DNA of 64,000 nucleotides, from contig NZ_NFHL01000004.1 in NCBI RefSeq assembly GCF_002161355.1, positions 1-64,000 of the forward strand, written 5' to 3'. The notes under the pieces are model-generated. The model was given only the letters and a program-made list of their open reading frames with translations. It was not told the origin of the DNA and ran no database searches. Shown piece after piece: positions 33,955 to 44,900 of this stretch (positions are counted from its first letter, which is position 1; each line of letters begins with the position of its first letter). The translations under genes and the position numbers were made by a program. This stretch comes from Lachnoclostridium sp. An76 (GTDB taxonomy: Bacteria > Bacillota > Clostridia > Lachnospirales > Lachnospiraceae).

Positions 33955-34130
33955 ATGTCCGAAAACCGTCGATGTGATCGAGGATGTTTTCGCGGCGGGC
34001 GGGGATATGGCGACGGTGATTTGGAGTAATCTGCCGAAACCTGAGCCATATCCCCGCCCACCGCGAAAGACTTTGCATCAAAGGGGACGGTTTTCTTCGC
34101 GCATCCGATCGGAAGGCCCCCGCAGGCAAA
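33926..34130. mobile_element. MITE-like nested palindrome over MATE 3' end
   Basis: Inner arms 33988-34011 and 34045-34068 are 24 bases with one mismatch. Around them, GAAAACCGTC (33961-33970) pairs with GACGGTTTTC (34085-34094), and the outer ends TTTGC...GGGGG and CCCCCGC..GCAAA also match. The whole is a roughly 205-bp imperfect palindrome with no coding capacity, as expected of a miniature inverted-repeat element or a large structured RNA. The bases 34131-34418 hold the start of the duplicated segment and no gene. Confidence 0.55.
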
Positions 34131-34158
34131 TGCAGGATTTCTGAAATATCAGAACTGA

Positions 34159-35160
34159 AAAATGTACAAAATTGTTGTGGGTGGTTTGAGTAAAACTGCC
34201 CATAGTTTTTTCTGCCCGGATATGCTATGATTAAGTCCACCTGATCCCCGGTCATGGGGATCAAACTATCAGTTTCAAATTCATTTTATTTCAAGGCTGG
34301 TTCAGCCGGTTATTCACAGATGTGAGACGTGAACTGCAAAGGAAAGGAGTGAGGAGCAGGAGCTGTTTATTTATTGTAAATCAAAAGCAAAAATACTATA
34401 ATCAAAGGAGAAAAGCTTATGGAAGAAAAAACAAAACTGAATATGCAGATGTATGATGCTGAGAGTATCCTTGCTCCCCTGCAGAAGCTGAACCTGATGG
34501 ATGATTTCCTGTTTGATGCTGCCACCGGGGATCTGGAAACATGCAGGATCATTATCGAACTGTCACTGGGCATCAGGATCCGTAACATTGCCTGGAAAGA
34601 AGGACAGAAGGTGATCCGCAATCTTCCGGGGAACCGGGGGATCCGGATGGATTTCTATGTGGGTTCGACCTTTATGGATATGGGCTGTACCGATATACAT
34701 TTGACAACCGGTGCAAAGAGCTCCCGGATCTGGTCATGGGAGACGAATGCAGCAAGATCATCCTGAATACGAAGGGGAAAAATGAAGACAGAGTAGACAG
34801 GGCGCTGATCGATTTTTTGCATTACGTGGAAAAGAGCAGCGACGAGAATGTGCCGGAAGACTGTGATGAGCGTTTGAAACATCTGCATAAAAAGATTCAC
34901 CAGATCAAAATGAGTGAGGAGATTGGAGTGAGTTATATGAAGATGGAAGAACGCGACAGATTGATAAGAGCAGAAGGAAGAGCAGAAGGCGAGGCCCGGC
35001 TGGTCGGTGTTATCCGAAAAAAGGTTTCAAAGAACATGTCGGCTGCTGATATTGCAGACTGGCTGGAGACAGGGCGTGAAGAGGTGGAGAGAACAATAGA
35101 GCTTCTTGGAGCGCATCCTGACTGGACGGACCTTCAGGTCGCGGAAGAACTGCTGGGCAG
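34159..35160 (+). repeat. 1-kb direct repeat, copy 1
   Basis: This segment repeats at 36263-37287, offset 2104 bases. It is nearly identical for about the first 800 bases (including leader and ATG), then diverges moderately with a 30-base indel. It includes a GATCCCC-GGTCAT-GGGGATC hairpin (34243-34262) upstream of the decayed nuclease gene. Confidence 0.92.
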
Positions 35161-35188
35161 GGGAAACCTTGCCAAATTCGATGCGTAG
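34419..35188 (+). pseudogene. Rpn/PD-(D/E)XK transposase-family nuclease, copy 1, internally deleted
   Basis: The 5' frame gives the usual beginning of this family (LMDDFLFDAATGD, RIRNIAWKEGQKVI, GIRMDFYV). At about 34664 the frame changes, and the family's middle (FDLYGYGLYRYTFDNRCKELPDL) follows at once, then VMGDECSKIILNTKGK and the normal C-terminus. The core between, expected to hold the catalytic Asp and E-x-Q, is missing. The product should be inactive. The C-terminal part could still be translated from an ATG at 34736. Confidence 0.8.
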
Positions 35189-35431
35189 TTTTGATTTTTA
35201 AGTTTTGGCAGCCGGATATACAGTCACCTTAGCCCTCTCCACATACATACCAGCTCCGTCCTGCCCGCCAATTCTGAATTTTTCTGGTATATGAGAAGAA
35301 AATAAGAGAATGTCAAAGAAATTTACCTATGTTCCAAGCAGATTTACTGGTATCAGGCAACGTTATCTGGTACGATACAGGCGGAATAAAAGAGGATTTC
35401 AAAAAAATGTGGACATGAAGGAGAATTATTA

Positions 35432-35908
35432 ATGCTCGGAGATAAGCTAATGGAAGTGAGGAAAAAGCACGGGTACAGTCAGCAGGAGATCGCTGATATG
35501 CTGTCCGTCAGCAGGCAGACAATCTCGAACTGGGAATCTGGTCAAGGGGCGCCTGCCTTGGATAAAGCGTGCGAGCTTGCCAGGATATATAAGATCAGTC
35601 TGGATGAGCTGGTTGGAAATGAAGTGAGAAACAGGGTGGAAAAACAGAAAGAAAAAGATATCCATGTGTTGAAAAAACTGACAGGGAGGACTTGTATTCT
35701 GGACTGCTCGGACTGGGATGTACTGCTTTTAGATGGAGCGGAGGATGCTTCCGGCAATATCCGAGTAAGAATACTTGATGTGAATGAGGCATGGATGAAG
35801 ATTGAATATACCCGTAGAAAAGAAGGGACGATATTCCAGAAGGAAACCGTGCAGAGAGTGGTTGATCTGTCGAAGATACAGGGGATCGGATTTGAAGAGG
35901 GGGAGTAA
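35432..35908 (+). CDS. XRE-family HTH regulator
   Basis: Of 158 aa, residues 5-60 form a lambda-repressor-type helix-turn-helix (MEVRKKHGYSQQEIADMLSVSRQTISNWESG). The C-terminal part is a beta-rich domain I do not recognise (LDCSDWDVLLLDGAEDASGNIRVRILDV). It starts after AAGGAGAATTATT. The next gene begins two bases after its stop, so the two form an operon. The pair is enclosed by the two copies of the 1-kb repeat. It could regulate itself and its membrane partner; 35189-35431 is AT-rich and may hold its promoter. Confidence 0.88.
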   Translation: MLGDKLMEVRKKHGYSQQEIADMLSVSRQTISNWESGQGAPALDKACELARIYKISLDELVGNEVRNRVEKQKEKDIHVLKKLTGRTCILDCSDWDVLLLDGAEDASGNIRVRILDVNEAWMKIEYTRRKEGTIFQKETVQRVVDLSKIQGIGFEEGE

Positions 35909-35910
35909 GG

Positions 35911-36216
35911 ATGGTCGTTTTTTTGTTAATTGTGCTGATCGTGCTTTTGATCTATATTATCTGGGAAAAGAAAAAAGGAAATGAGCAGGGAAAACAAGAA
36001 TTTTCATGGAGCCCTTTTCTGCCGGGATATAAAGGGAAAAACTGTGAGATTGCTGTAAAAGAACCCCTTCCTTACATTGATATTATGTACAGTGAAAAAG
36101 GAATGCTGCTTGATATGGATGACGAGTGGATCATGCTTTTATGCAGACGGAAAAAGAAGACAGTAGTAAAAATACTTCGGATCGATAATATAAGTTCGGT
36201 GAAAGAAATCGTCTGA
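35911..36216 (+). CDS. small single-span membrane protein, XRE partner
   Basis: Of 101 aa, residues 1-19 are a hydrophobic anchor (VVFLLIVLIVLLIYIIW), followed by a basic linker and a soluble beta-rich domain (CEIAVKEPLPYIDIMYSEKGMLLDMDDEWIMLL) that resembles the C-terminal part of its upstream neighbour in style. Ribosome site GGGGGAGTAAGG overlaps the end of the XRE gene. The function is unknown; the pairing suggests a membrane-linked control unit. Confidence 0.7.
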   Translation: MVVFLLIVLIVLLIYIIWEKKKGNEQGKQEFSWSPFLPGYKGKNCEIAVKEPLPYIDIMYSEKGMLLDMDDEWIMLLCRRKKKTVVKILRIDNISSVKEIV

Positions 36217-36262
36217 TAAAAAATGTTCTGACGGGTTATTTCCTACATAATATTAAAACTGC

Positions 36263-37287
36263 AAAATGTACAAAATTGCTGTGGGTGGTTTGAGTAAAAC
36301 TGCCCATAGTTTTTTCTGCCCGGATATGCTATGATTAAGTCCATCTGATCCCCGGTCATGGGGATCAAACTATCAGTTTCAAATTCATTTTATTTCAAGG
36401 CTGGTTCAGCCGGTTATTCACAGATGTGAGACGTGAACTGCAAAGGAAAGGAGTGAGGAGCAGGAGCTGTTTATTTATTGTAAATCAAAAGCAAAAATAC
36501 TATAATCAAAGGAGAAAAGCTTATGGAAGAAAAAACAAAACTGAATATGCAGATGTATGATGCTGAGAGTATCCTTGCTCCCCTGCAGAAGCTGAACCTG
36601 ATGGATGATTTCCTGTTTGATGCTGCCACCGGGGATCTGGAAACATGCAGGATCATTATCGAACTGTCACTGGGCATCAGGATCCGTAACATTGCCTGGA
36701 AAGAAGGACAGAAGGTGATCCGCAATCTTCCGGGGAACCGGGGGATCCGGATGGATTTCTATGTGGGTTCGACCTTTATGGATATGGGCTGTACCGATAT
36801 ACATTTGACAACCGGTGCAAAGAGCTCCCGGATCTGGTCATGGGAGACGAATGCAGCAAGATCATCCTGAATACGAAGGGGAAAAATGAAGACAGAGTAG
36901 ACAGGGCGCTGATCGATTTTTTGCATTACGTGGAAAAGAGCAGCGACGAGAATGTGCCGGAAGACTGTGATGAGCGTTTGAAACATCTGCATAAAAAGAT
37001 TCACCAGATCAAAATGAGTGAGGAGATTGGAGTGAGTTATATGAAGATGGAAGAACGCGACAGGCTGATAAGAGATGAAGGTTTAAGGCGGGGAAAAGCG
37101 GAAGGCAGGGCAGAGGGCGAGGCCCGGCTGGTGAGTATTATCCGAAAAAAGGTTTCAAAGAGCATGTCGGCTGCTGATATCGCAGATTTGCTGGAGACAG
37201 GGTGTGAAGAGGTGGAGAGAACAATGGAGCTGCTTGGAGCGCATCCTGACTGGACGGACCTTCAGGTCGCGGAGGAACTGCTCAGAC
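36263..37287 (+). repeat. 1-kb direct repeat, copy 2
   Basis: This is the second copy of 34159-35160. The two copies bracket the XRE and membrane genes in direct orientation, an arrangement that allows deletion or amplification of the 2.1-kb unit by homologous recombination. Confidence 0.92.
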
Positions 37288-37316
37288 AGGAAGCTACATC
37301 AGAGGGGCAGGAGTAG
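36523..37316 (+). pseudogene. Rpn/PD-(D/E)XK transposase-family nuclease, copy 2, same deletion
   Basis: It carries the same internal deletion and frame change (near 36768) as copy 1, so the gene decayed before it was duplicated. The C-terminal part is longer by ten residues (LRRGKAEGRAEGEARL), closer to the normal family tail. No active site is expected. Confidence 0.8.
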
Positions 37317-37371
37317 CTCAACAGCCGATATAGAGAACGAAACTTAAGCAAGAAAGAGAAGGTGGCATTCT

Positions 37372-40300
37372 ATGTACATAGCGGATCTGCACATCCATTC
37401 CCGGTACTCCCGGGCGACCAGCAGAGAGTGTACCCCGGAGTATCTGGATCTCTGGGCGAGGAGAAAAGGCATCCATATCGTGGGGACAGGAGATTTCACA
37501 CACCCGGCATGGCGGGAGGAACTGGCAGAAAAGCTCGTGCCCGCGGAGGACGGACTGTATGTGCTGAGAGATGAGTACCGGATCAAAGACGGCAGTGTGC
37601 GGGGAGATATGGTTCCCCGCTTTGTCATCACCGGAGAGATCAGTTCCATATATAAGAAAAATGGGAAGGTGAGGAAGGTCCACAGTGTGATCATCCTGCC
37701 TGGGCTTGAGGATGCAGAGCGGATCTCAAATAAGCTGGAACAGATTGGGAATATCCATTCCGACGGGCGTCCGATCCTGGGGCTGGACTGCCATGACCTG
37801 CTGGAGATCACTCTGGAGCTATGCCCTTCATCGGTGTATGTGCCTGCGCATATCTGGACGCCTCATTTTTCCATGTTCGGCGCGTTTTCCGGGTTTGATA
37901 CGGTGGAAGAGTGCTTTGAGGATCTGACCCCGCATATCCATGCCGTGGAGACAGGGCTTTCTTCGGATCCGCCTATGAACTGGCGCGTCTCCGCCCTGGA
38001 CCGGTTCCAGCTCGTGTCGAATTCGGATGCTCATTCTCCGGCGAAGCTGGGGAGAGAGGCAAATCTGCTGGATATTCCTATGTCCTACGAAGGGCTTGTG
38101 CAGGCGATACAGACAGGAGAGGGACTGTACGGTACCATCGAGTTTTTCCCGGAGGAAGGGAAATACCATATGGATGGGCACAGGAAGTGCAATCTCTGCC
38201 TGTCTCCTTCTGACACTATGAAATATAATGGGATCTGTCCGGTGTGCGGCCGCAAGATCACCATCGGCGTATCCCACCGGGTGGAGGAGCTTGCGGACCG
38301 TCCGGAAGGATATGTGCGGGAAGGGGCAAAGGCCTTTGAGAGCCTTGTGCCGCTCCCGGAAGTGATCGCCGCTTCTATGGGATGCTCGGCGGCGAGTAAA
38401 AAGGCAGGAAAAGAGTATGCGCATATGCTCTTGGGGCTGGGCCCGGAGTTTGAGATATTGAGGACACTCCCCATCGAGGATATCCGGCGGGTGTCCGGCA
38501 CAAGGATTGCGGAAGGAATCCAGCGGCTCAGGGATGGGAAAGTAGAGCGCATCCCCGGATTTGACGGCGAGTATGGTGTGATCCGTCTGTTCAGCGCGGA
38601 TGAGCTGGAAAATACAGAAGGACAGATGAGCTTCTTTGATATGATCGGCGCGGCAGCCGTTGGTGCGGAGAAAGACGGCTGCACGGATAAGACTGTCGGT
38701 GAGGATGAGGCCGGAGGGGAAAGCGCTGTTGAAGAGAATGGGATCGATCGCAAGGGCAGCCGTGTGCAGACCGCAGCCCTGGATCCGGAGCAGCTCCGGG
38801 CGGTCACATCAGGGGCTGCGCGGATCGCTGTCAAGGCAGGACCGGGCACGGGGAAGACAAAGACTCTTGTATCCCGCCTGAAATATCTTCTTGAAACCCG
38901 CAGGGGGCGCCCGTCTGAGATCACAGCAGTCACATTTACAAATCAGGCGGCGGCTGAGATGCGGGAGAGAGTAGTCAGAGAGACCGGGAAAAGATCAGCG
39001 GGCAGGATGATGACGATCGGCACTTTCCACGCGGTCTGCCTGGATTTCCTGAAAGCGCAGGGCAGGGAATTCTTCCTGGCAGGAGAGGCAGAGCTCCGGG
39101 AGCTGGCGGAACAGGCATTGGACGAGTGCGGGCAGACGATGAGCGCAAAGGAATTCCTTGAGCAGGTGTCGCGGCAGAAATCAGGGATCGCGGACGCACA
39201 GACAGGACAGGCATATGACCGCTATGAACAGTTAAAAGCAGAGAAAAAACTGTACGATTTTGACGATCTTCTCCTCTGCACCGCAGATCTGATCGAGAGC
39301 GGGAATGTGCAGCCCGGGTGGGAGAAGAGTTTCCGGTATCTTCTTGTGGATGAATTCCAGGACATCAACCTGATCCAGCGCCGTCTGATCAAGATCTGGC
39401 ACAGTTTCGGGCAGGAGCTCTTTGTGATCGGGGACCCGGACCAGTCGATCTATGGTTTCCGCGGGGCGGACGCGGAGTGCTTTGAAAAACTGGCAGAGGA
39501 TTATCCGGACCTTGAAGTGATCGGGCTGAAGGAAAATTACCGCTCCGCGCCGCAGATCCTGACAGCGGCGGAGACAGTTATGGGCAGGAGGGAAAGCCTG
39601 CACGCCAACTGCCCGGACAATGTGCCTGTGCGTGTCGTGCAGGCGGCAAGCCCCCTGGCAGAAGATATTTTTATCGCAAAGGAGATCGGGCACATGGCAG
39701 GCGGCGTCGGAATGCTGGAGGCCCACAGAGAAGCATGGGAAAACGGAGACCGGAAGGTCAGAGGCTTCGGGGATATCGCCGTCCTGTACCGGACGAACCA
39801 TCAGGCGCATCTCCTGGAAAAATGCCTGAAAAAAGAGGGGATCCCCTATGTCGTGGCAGGGCGGGAAGAGTTTCTCCAGGCTGATCTGGAAGCTCCCGTG
39901 GAATACTATGACGGAGGAGCTGATCAGGAATACAGCGGAAAAACTGAGGCTATCATGGAATAAGAAAAAGCCGCAGAAATTCCTGGAAGAATGGATTTCT
40001 GAGATGGGACTGGAAGAAGAGCAGGCGATGGCGCAGTTTGCGGGAATGACCGTATTTTACAGGACAATGGATGAATTCCTGAGCGCTCTTGAGCTGGGCG
40101 TGGAGAGCGACCTGAAACGGTGCGGGAATAAGCAATATGTATCAGAGGCAGTGACCCTGATGACGCTCCACGGCTCAAAAGGACTGGAGTTCCCGGCAGT
40201 ATTCATCTGCGGGGCAGAGAAAGGGCTGATCCCGCTGGAGAGCGAAAAACACCCGGCAGACAGAGATGAGGAACGGCGGCTGTTCTATGTGGGGATGACC

Positions 40301-40483
40301 AGGGCAAAGGAAGAGCTGGTCATTACATCGTCAGGCGAACTCTCTGAGTTCCTAGAGGAGCTGAAAAAGAAAAACGGAGAAAATGGAGAAAATGAGCTGC
40401 CGGACAGCCGGATCAGATGGGAACAGGCCGCGGAGCGGAAAGTGGAAGAGGACTTCCACCAGATGAGCCTCTTCGAACTATGA
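37372..40483 (+). pseudogene. PHP-UvrD helicase fusion, frameshifted
   Basis: Residues 1-400 are a PHP-type domain (MYIADLHIHSRYSRATSREC, GTGDFTHPAW, SNSDAHSP) with a zinc-knuckle-like CNLCLSP...CPVCGRK. From about 470 comes a UvrD/Rep helicase: VKAGPGTGKTKTL, YLLVDEFQDINLIQRR and GDPDQSIYGFRGAD. The frame breaks near 39890, just after [11 protein letters not shown], and stops at 39963. The helicase continues in the +1 frame from about 39900 ([17 protein letters not shown]) through [12 protein letters not shown] and [11 protein letters not shown] to 40483. Some 2A/2B residues normally between these pieces seem missing, so this is a small deletion rather than a single base error. The intact protein would unwind DNA in repair. 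Confidence 0.8.
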
Positions 40484-40516
40484 CCTTTTTGAACTATGAC
40501 CTCTTTGAACTATGAC
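40475..40516 (+). repeat. 16-bp tandem repeat at helicase 3' end
   Basis: GAACTATGAC occurs at 40475, 40491 and 40507, a strict 16-base period that includes the helicase stop codon. A further AT-rich repeat (ATATAGTAAGAT) follows to about 40610. Confidence 0.7.
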
Positions 40517-40664
40517 ATTGACATTCTTCCCGTGATACCTTAGATTATAGTGAGACGAAAATATAGTAAGATGAAAATACAGCGGGATAAAAATATAGTA
40601 AGATAAAAATACCGGGAAAGCCTGACAGACAGAAGGGGATGTCCCGAAAAGGAGACCAAAAGAT

Positions 40665-41495
40665 ATGAGATTAGGAGAAAAGCAGGTGCTCACCGTGGTC
40701 AAGACCGTTGACTTCGGCGTGTACCTCGGAAGTGATGAAGAGCGGGTGCTGCTGCCGAAGAAGCAGGTGCCGGAAGGGATCGAAGTGGGCGATCCGGTGG
40801 AAGTATTCCTCTATAAAGATTCCTCGGACAGGATGATCGCCACGACAAAGGAACCGAAGATCACCCTGGGAGAACTGGCTGTGCTCGAGGTGGCTGACGT
40901 GGGGCGTATCGGTGCGTTCCTGGACTGGGGGCTGGAGAAAGACCTGCTCCTGCCGTTTAAGGAACAGACTGTAAAAGTGGAAAAAGGCGACCGCTGCCTT
41001 GTCAGCCTCTATGTGGACAAGAGCGGGAGACTGTGCGCGACGATGAAAGTGTACCCCCTGCTGCGGACTGATTCTCCGTATAAAAAGAATGACATGGTCA
41101 GAGGTACAGTCTATGGGATCAGCCGGGAGTTCGGCGTATTTGTCGCGGTAGATGACCGGTATTCCGCCCTGATCCCGCGCAGGGAAGTCTATGGCAGGAT
41201 GTTTATCGGCCAGCAGGTCGAAGCCCGGGTGGCGGATGTGAAGGCGGACGGGAAGATGGACTTAAGCGTCAGGGGCAGGATCCCGGAGCAGATGGACGCG
41301 GACGCGCAGCAGATCATGGAAAGGATCGAAAAGAACGGCGGATGTCTCCCGTTTACGGACAAGGCAGACCCGGAGCGGATAAAAAGGGAGTTCGGCATGA
41401 GCAAAGCCGCGTTTAAGCGGGCCGTGGGCAGACTGTTAAAACAGGGAAAGGTCACCATAGACGAAAATCAGGGAAAAATCTTGCAATCCAGATGA
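40665..41495 (+). CDS. cvfB: S1-domain RNA-binding protein CvfB
   Basis: The 276-aa protein has two or three S1-like beta-barrel modules (VVKTVDFGVYLG, VGRIGAFLDWG, YGISREFGVFVAVDDRYSALIP) and a C-terminal winged-helix (CLPFTDKADPERIKREFGMSKAAFKRAVGRLLKQGKV). This is the CvfB layout; in Staphylococcus it affects virulence gene expression through RNA binding. It starts at ATG 40665 after AAAGGAGACC. It is probably transcribed alone ahead of the small HPr-like gene. Confidence 0.88.
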   Translation: MRLGEKQVLTVVKTVDFGVYLGSDEERVLLPKKQVPEGIEVGDPVEVFLYKDSSDRMIATTKEPKITLGELAVLEVADVGRIGAFLDWGLEKDLLLPFKEQTVKVEKGDRCLVSLYVDKSGRLCATMKVYPLLRTDSPYKKNDMVRGTVYGISREFGVFVAVDDRYSALIPRREVYGRMFIGQQVEARVADVKADGKMDLSVRGRIPEQMDADAQQIMERIEKNGGCLPFTDKADPERIKREFGMSKAAFKRAVGRLLKQGKVTIDENQGKILQSR

Positions 41496-41604
41496 AATCG
41501 TTTATAATAGGCATAGGAGCGGGTCGGGCGCGGAACAGTGCCTGCGTTCCTCCGACAGAGGTTGAAAATGTAAAAATCAGAAAGCATAGAAAGGAGAACA
41601 TAAA

Positions 41605-41844
41605 ATGAAAGTTCAGAATATTACAGATATAGACGGCTTTTTTAAAGTCATTGATTCCTGCAAGGGTAAGGTAGAGCTGGTGACAGGAGAGGGAGACAGG
41701 CTGAACCTGAAGTCCAAACTGTCCCAGTATGTTTCCATGGCAAATATCTTCTCAAACGGCGAGATCCCGGAACTGGAGGTCATCGCATATGAGAAGGAAG
41801 ATATAGACAGGCTGATCCAGTTTATGATGGAAGGCGCAGAGTAA
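41605..41844 (+). CDS. HPr-like small protein lacking the active-site histidine
   Basis: The 79-aa protein has the length and alternating pattern of the PTS HPr fold (VQNITDIDGFFKVIDSC, GKVELVTGEGDRLNLKSKLSQYVSMANIF, IPELEVIAYEKEDIDRLIQFM). The segment where HPr has its phospho-histidine has none, so sugar transport phosphotransfer is unlikely. Its role is unknown. The ribosome site GAAAGGAGAAC is strong. Confidence 0.6.
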   Translation: MKVQNITDIDGFFKVIDSCKGKVELVTGEGDRLNLKSKLSQYVSMANIFSNGEIPELEVIAYEKEDIDRLIQFMMEGAE

Positions 41845-41916
41845 GATCCTGCCGGAGAAACATAGACACAGGCTGTCTGACGGCGGTCTTCAGACAACAG
41901 CAGGACAGGATAAGCA

Positions 41917-41952
41917 GGGCAGTTTCCGAAAAGGGAGCCGCCCTTTTCATTT
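41917..41952 (+). terminator. Rho-independent terminator before dnaE
   Basis: GGGCAGTTTCC pairs with GGGAGCCGCCC (one mismatch, two G-U pairs) and runs into TTTTCATTT. It ends the HPr-like transcript, 15 bases upstream of the dnaE start. Confidence 0.7.
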
Positions 41953-41966
41953 AATCGAGGTAAGAG

Positions 41967-44900
41967 ATGAGTTTTGTACATTTGCACGTCCATACAGAAT
42001 ACAGTCTTCTGGATGGCTCGAACAAGATAAAAGAATATGTATCCAGGGTGAAAGAGCTCGGGATGGACAGTGCGGCGATCACGGACCACGGCGTGATGTA
42101 CGGTGTGATCGATTTCTACCGGGAAGCGCACAGGCAGGGGATCAACCCGATCCTGGGCTGCGAAGTCTATGTGGCGCCGAATTCCCGGTTCGACCGGGAA
42201 GTGACGGGCGGGGACGACAGATATTATCATCTGGTGCTCCTGGCGGAGAATAATACCGGGTATGCGAATCTCATGAAAATCGTATCAAAAGGTTTTGTAG
42301 AGGGATACTATTATAAGCCCCGCGTGGACAAATCGCTCCTGCGGGAATATCATGAGGGTATTATCGCGCTGAGCGCCTGTCTGGCGGGAGAAGTGCAGCG
42401 CTATATCGTGAAGGGATTATATGATGAGGCAAAAAAGACTGCCCTGGAATATCAGGAGATCTTCGGTGAGGATAATTATTTCCTCGAACTGCAGGACCAC
42501 GGCATCCCGGATCAGGCGTTGGTGAACCAGCAGCTTTTGAAGATGTCCCAGGAGACGGGGATCGGGCTGGTGGCGACCAATGACGTCCACTATACGTATG
42601 CGGAAGACGCGAAGCCCCACGATATCCTGCTCTGTATACAGACAGGGAAGAAGCTCTCTGATGAGAACAGGATGCGGTATGAAGGCGGGCAGTATTATGT
42701 GAAATCTCCCGAAGAGATGGAAAAGCTCTTCCCGTATGCGCTCCAGGCGCTGGACAATACCCAGAGGATCGCGGACCGGTGCCATGTGGAGATCGAGTTC
42801 GGGGTCACGAAGCTGCCCAAGTATGACGTGCCGGACGGGCTGACTTCCTGGGAATATCTTCAGAAACTCTGCTATGAAGGGCTTGAGAAACGCTATGGGG
42901 AGCCGACAGAGGAGCTGAAGGACAGGCTGGCATATGAGCTGGATACGATCCGGAACATGGGATATGTAGACTACTTCCTCATTGTATGGGATTTTATCAA
43001 ATATGCCAAGGATCATGGTATCGCGGTCGGGCCGGGTAGGGGATCAGCGGCGGGGAGCATCGTCTCCTACTGCCTGGGCATCACTACCATTGATCCGATC
43101 CGCTACCAGCTCCTGTTCGAGCGGTTCCTGAACCCGGAGCGTGTATCCATGCCGGATATCGACGTGGATTTCTGTTTCGAGCGCAGGCAGGAAGTGATCG
43201 ATTACGTTGTGCGCAAGTATGGCAAGGACAGGGTCGTACAGATCGTTACGTTCGGAACGCTTGCCGCCCGGGGCGTCATCCGCGATGTGGGAAGAGTGAT
43301 GGACCTTCCGTACGCGTTTGTGGACAGCATCGCGAAAATGATCCCCCAGGAACTGAATATCACGATCGACAAGGCGCTGAAGGAGAATCCGGAGCTGAGG
43401 CGGACTTATGAAAATGACGAGCAGGTGAAGACGCTCATCGATATGGCGAAGCGTCTGGAAGGGCTTCCGCGGCACAGTTCCATGCATGCGGCGGGCGTAG
43501 TCATCAGCCAGAAATCCGTGGACGAATACGTGCCTCTGTCCAGGGCTGCGGACGGTACGATCACCACCCAGTTCACCATGACGACCCTGGAAGAGCTGGG
43601 GCTTTTAAAGATGGATTTCCTGGGGCTCCGGACGCTGACTGTGATCCAGAACGCGGTGCAGATGGCGAGGAAGAAAGAGCCCACCATTGATATGGAGAAG
43701 ATTGATTACAATGACGCAAAGGTGCTGGACTATATCGGCACAGGGAAGACGGACGGCATCTTCCAGCTCGAGAGCGCGGGGATGAAGAGCTTCATGAAGG
43801 AGCTGAAACCCCACAGCCTGGAGGACATCATCGCCGGGATCTCCCTGTACCGTCCGGGCCCCATGGATTTTATCCCGCAGTATATCAAGGGAAAGAATGA
43901 CGCGTCGTCCATTACCTATGACTGCCCGCAGCTGGAACCGATCCTGGAGCCGACCTACGGGTGTATCGTGTACCAGGAGCAGGTTATGCAGATCGTGCGC
44001 GACCTTGCGGGGTACACGCTGGGGAGGAGCGACCTTCTGCGCCGTGCCATGTCCAAGAAAAAAGGCGACGTCATGCAGAAGGAACGCCAGATCTTTGTCT
44101 ATGGGGACGAAGAGGCGGATGTGCCGGGATGTGTGAAGAACGGGATCGACGAGAAGACGGCGAATAAGATCTATGATGAGATGATCGATTTCGCGAAATA
44201 TGCGTTTAACAAATCCCATGCGGCGGCATATGCGGTCGTGGCATATCAGACCGCGTGGCTGAAATATTATTATCCTGTGGAGTTTATGGCAGCGCTCATG
44301 ACGTCTGTGATCGATAATCCGTCGAAAGTGGCAGAATATATTTACAGCTGCCGCCAGATGGGGATCCAGATCCTGCCGCCGGATATCAACAAGGGAGAGG
44401 CGGATTTTTCCGTTGACGGCGGGAATATCCGTTACGGGCTCGCAGCGATCAAGAGCATCGGCCGCCCGGCCGTGCAGGCAGTGATCGGGGAGCGGGATGC
44501 ATTCGGGCCATTTAAGAATCTGGAGGATTTCATTACCCGGATGTCATCAAAGGACGTGCTCAACAAAAGAACGATCGAGAACTTTATCAAAGCCGGGGCA
44601 CTGGATGCACTGGGCGGGACCAGGAAACAGTTCATGAGCATCTATGTGCAGATCGTGGACCATGTGAACCAGGAAAAGAAATATTCCATGTCAGGCCAGA
44701 TGAGCCTCTTCGATCTGGTGGGAGAGGAAGAGAAAGCGGATTTCCAGATCCGTATGCCGGACGTGGGAGAATATGCAAGGGAAAACCTGCTGGCATTTGA
44801 AAAAGAAGTGCTTGGGATCTACGTCAGCGGACATCCTCTGGAAGAGTACGAGGAGAAATGGAGAAAAGTGATCTCCGCGACCACCCTGGATTTCCAGCCG

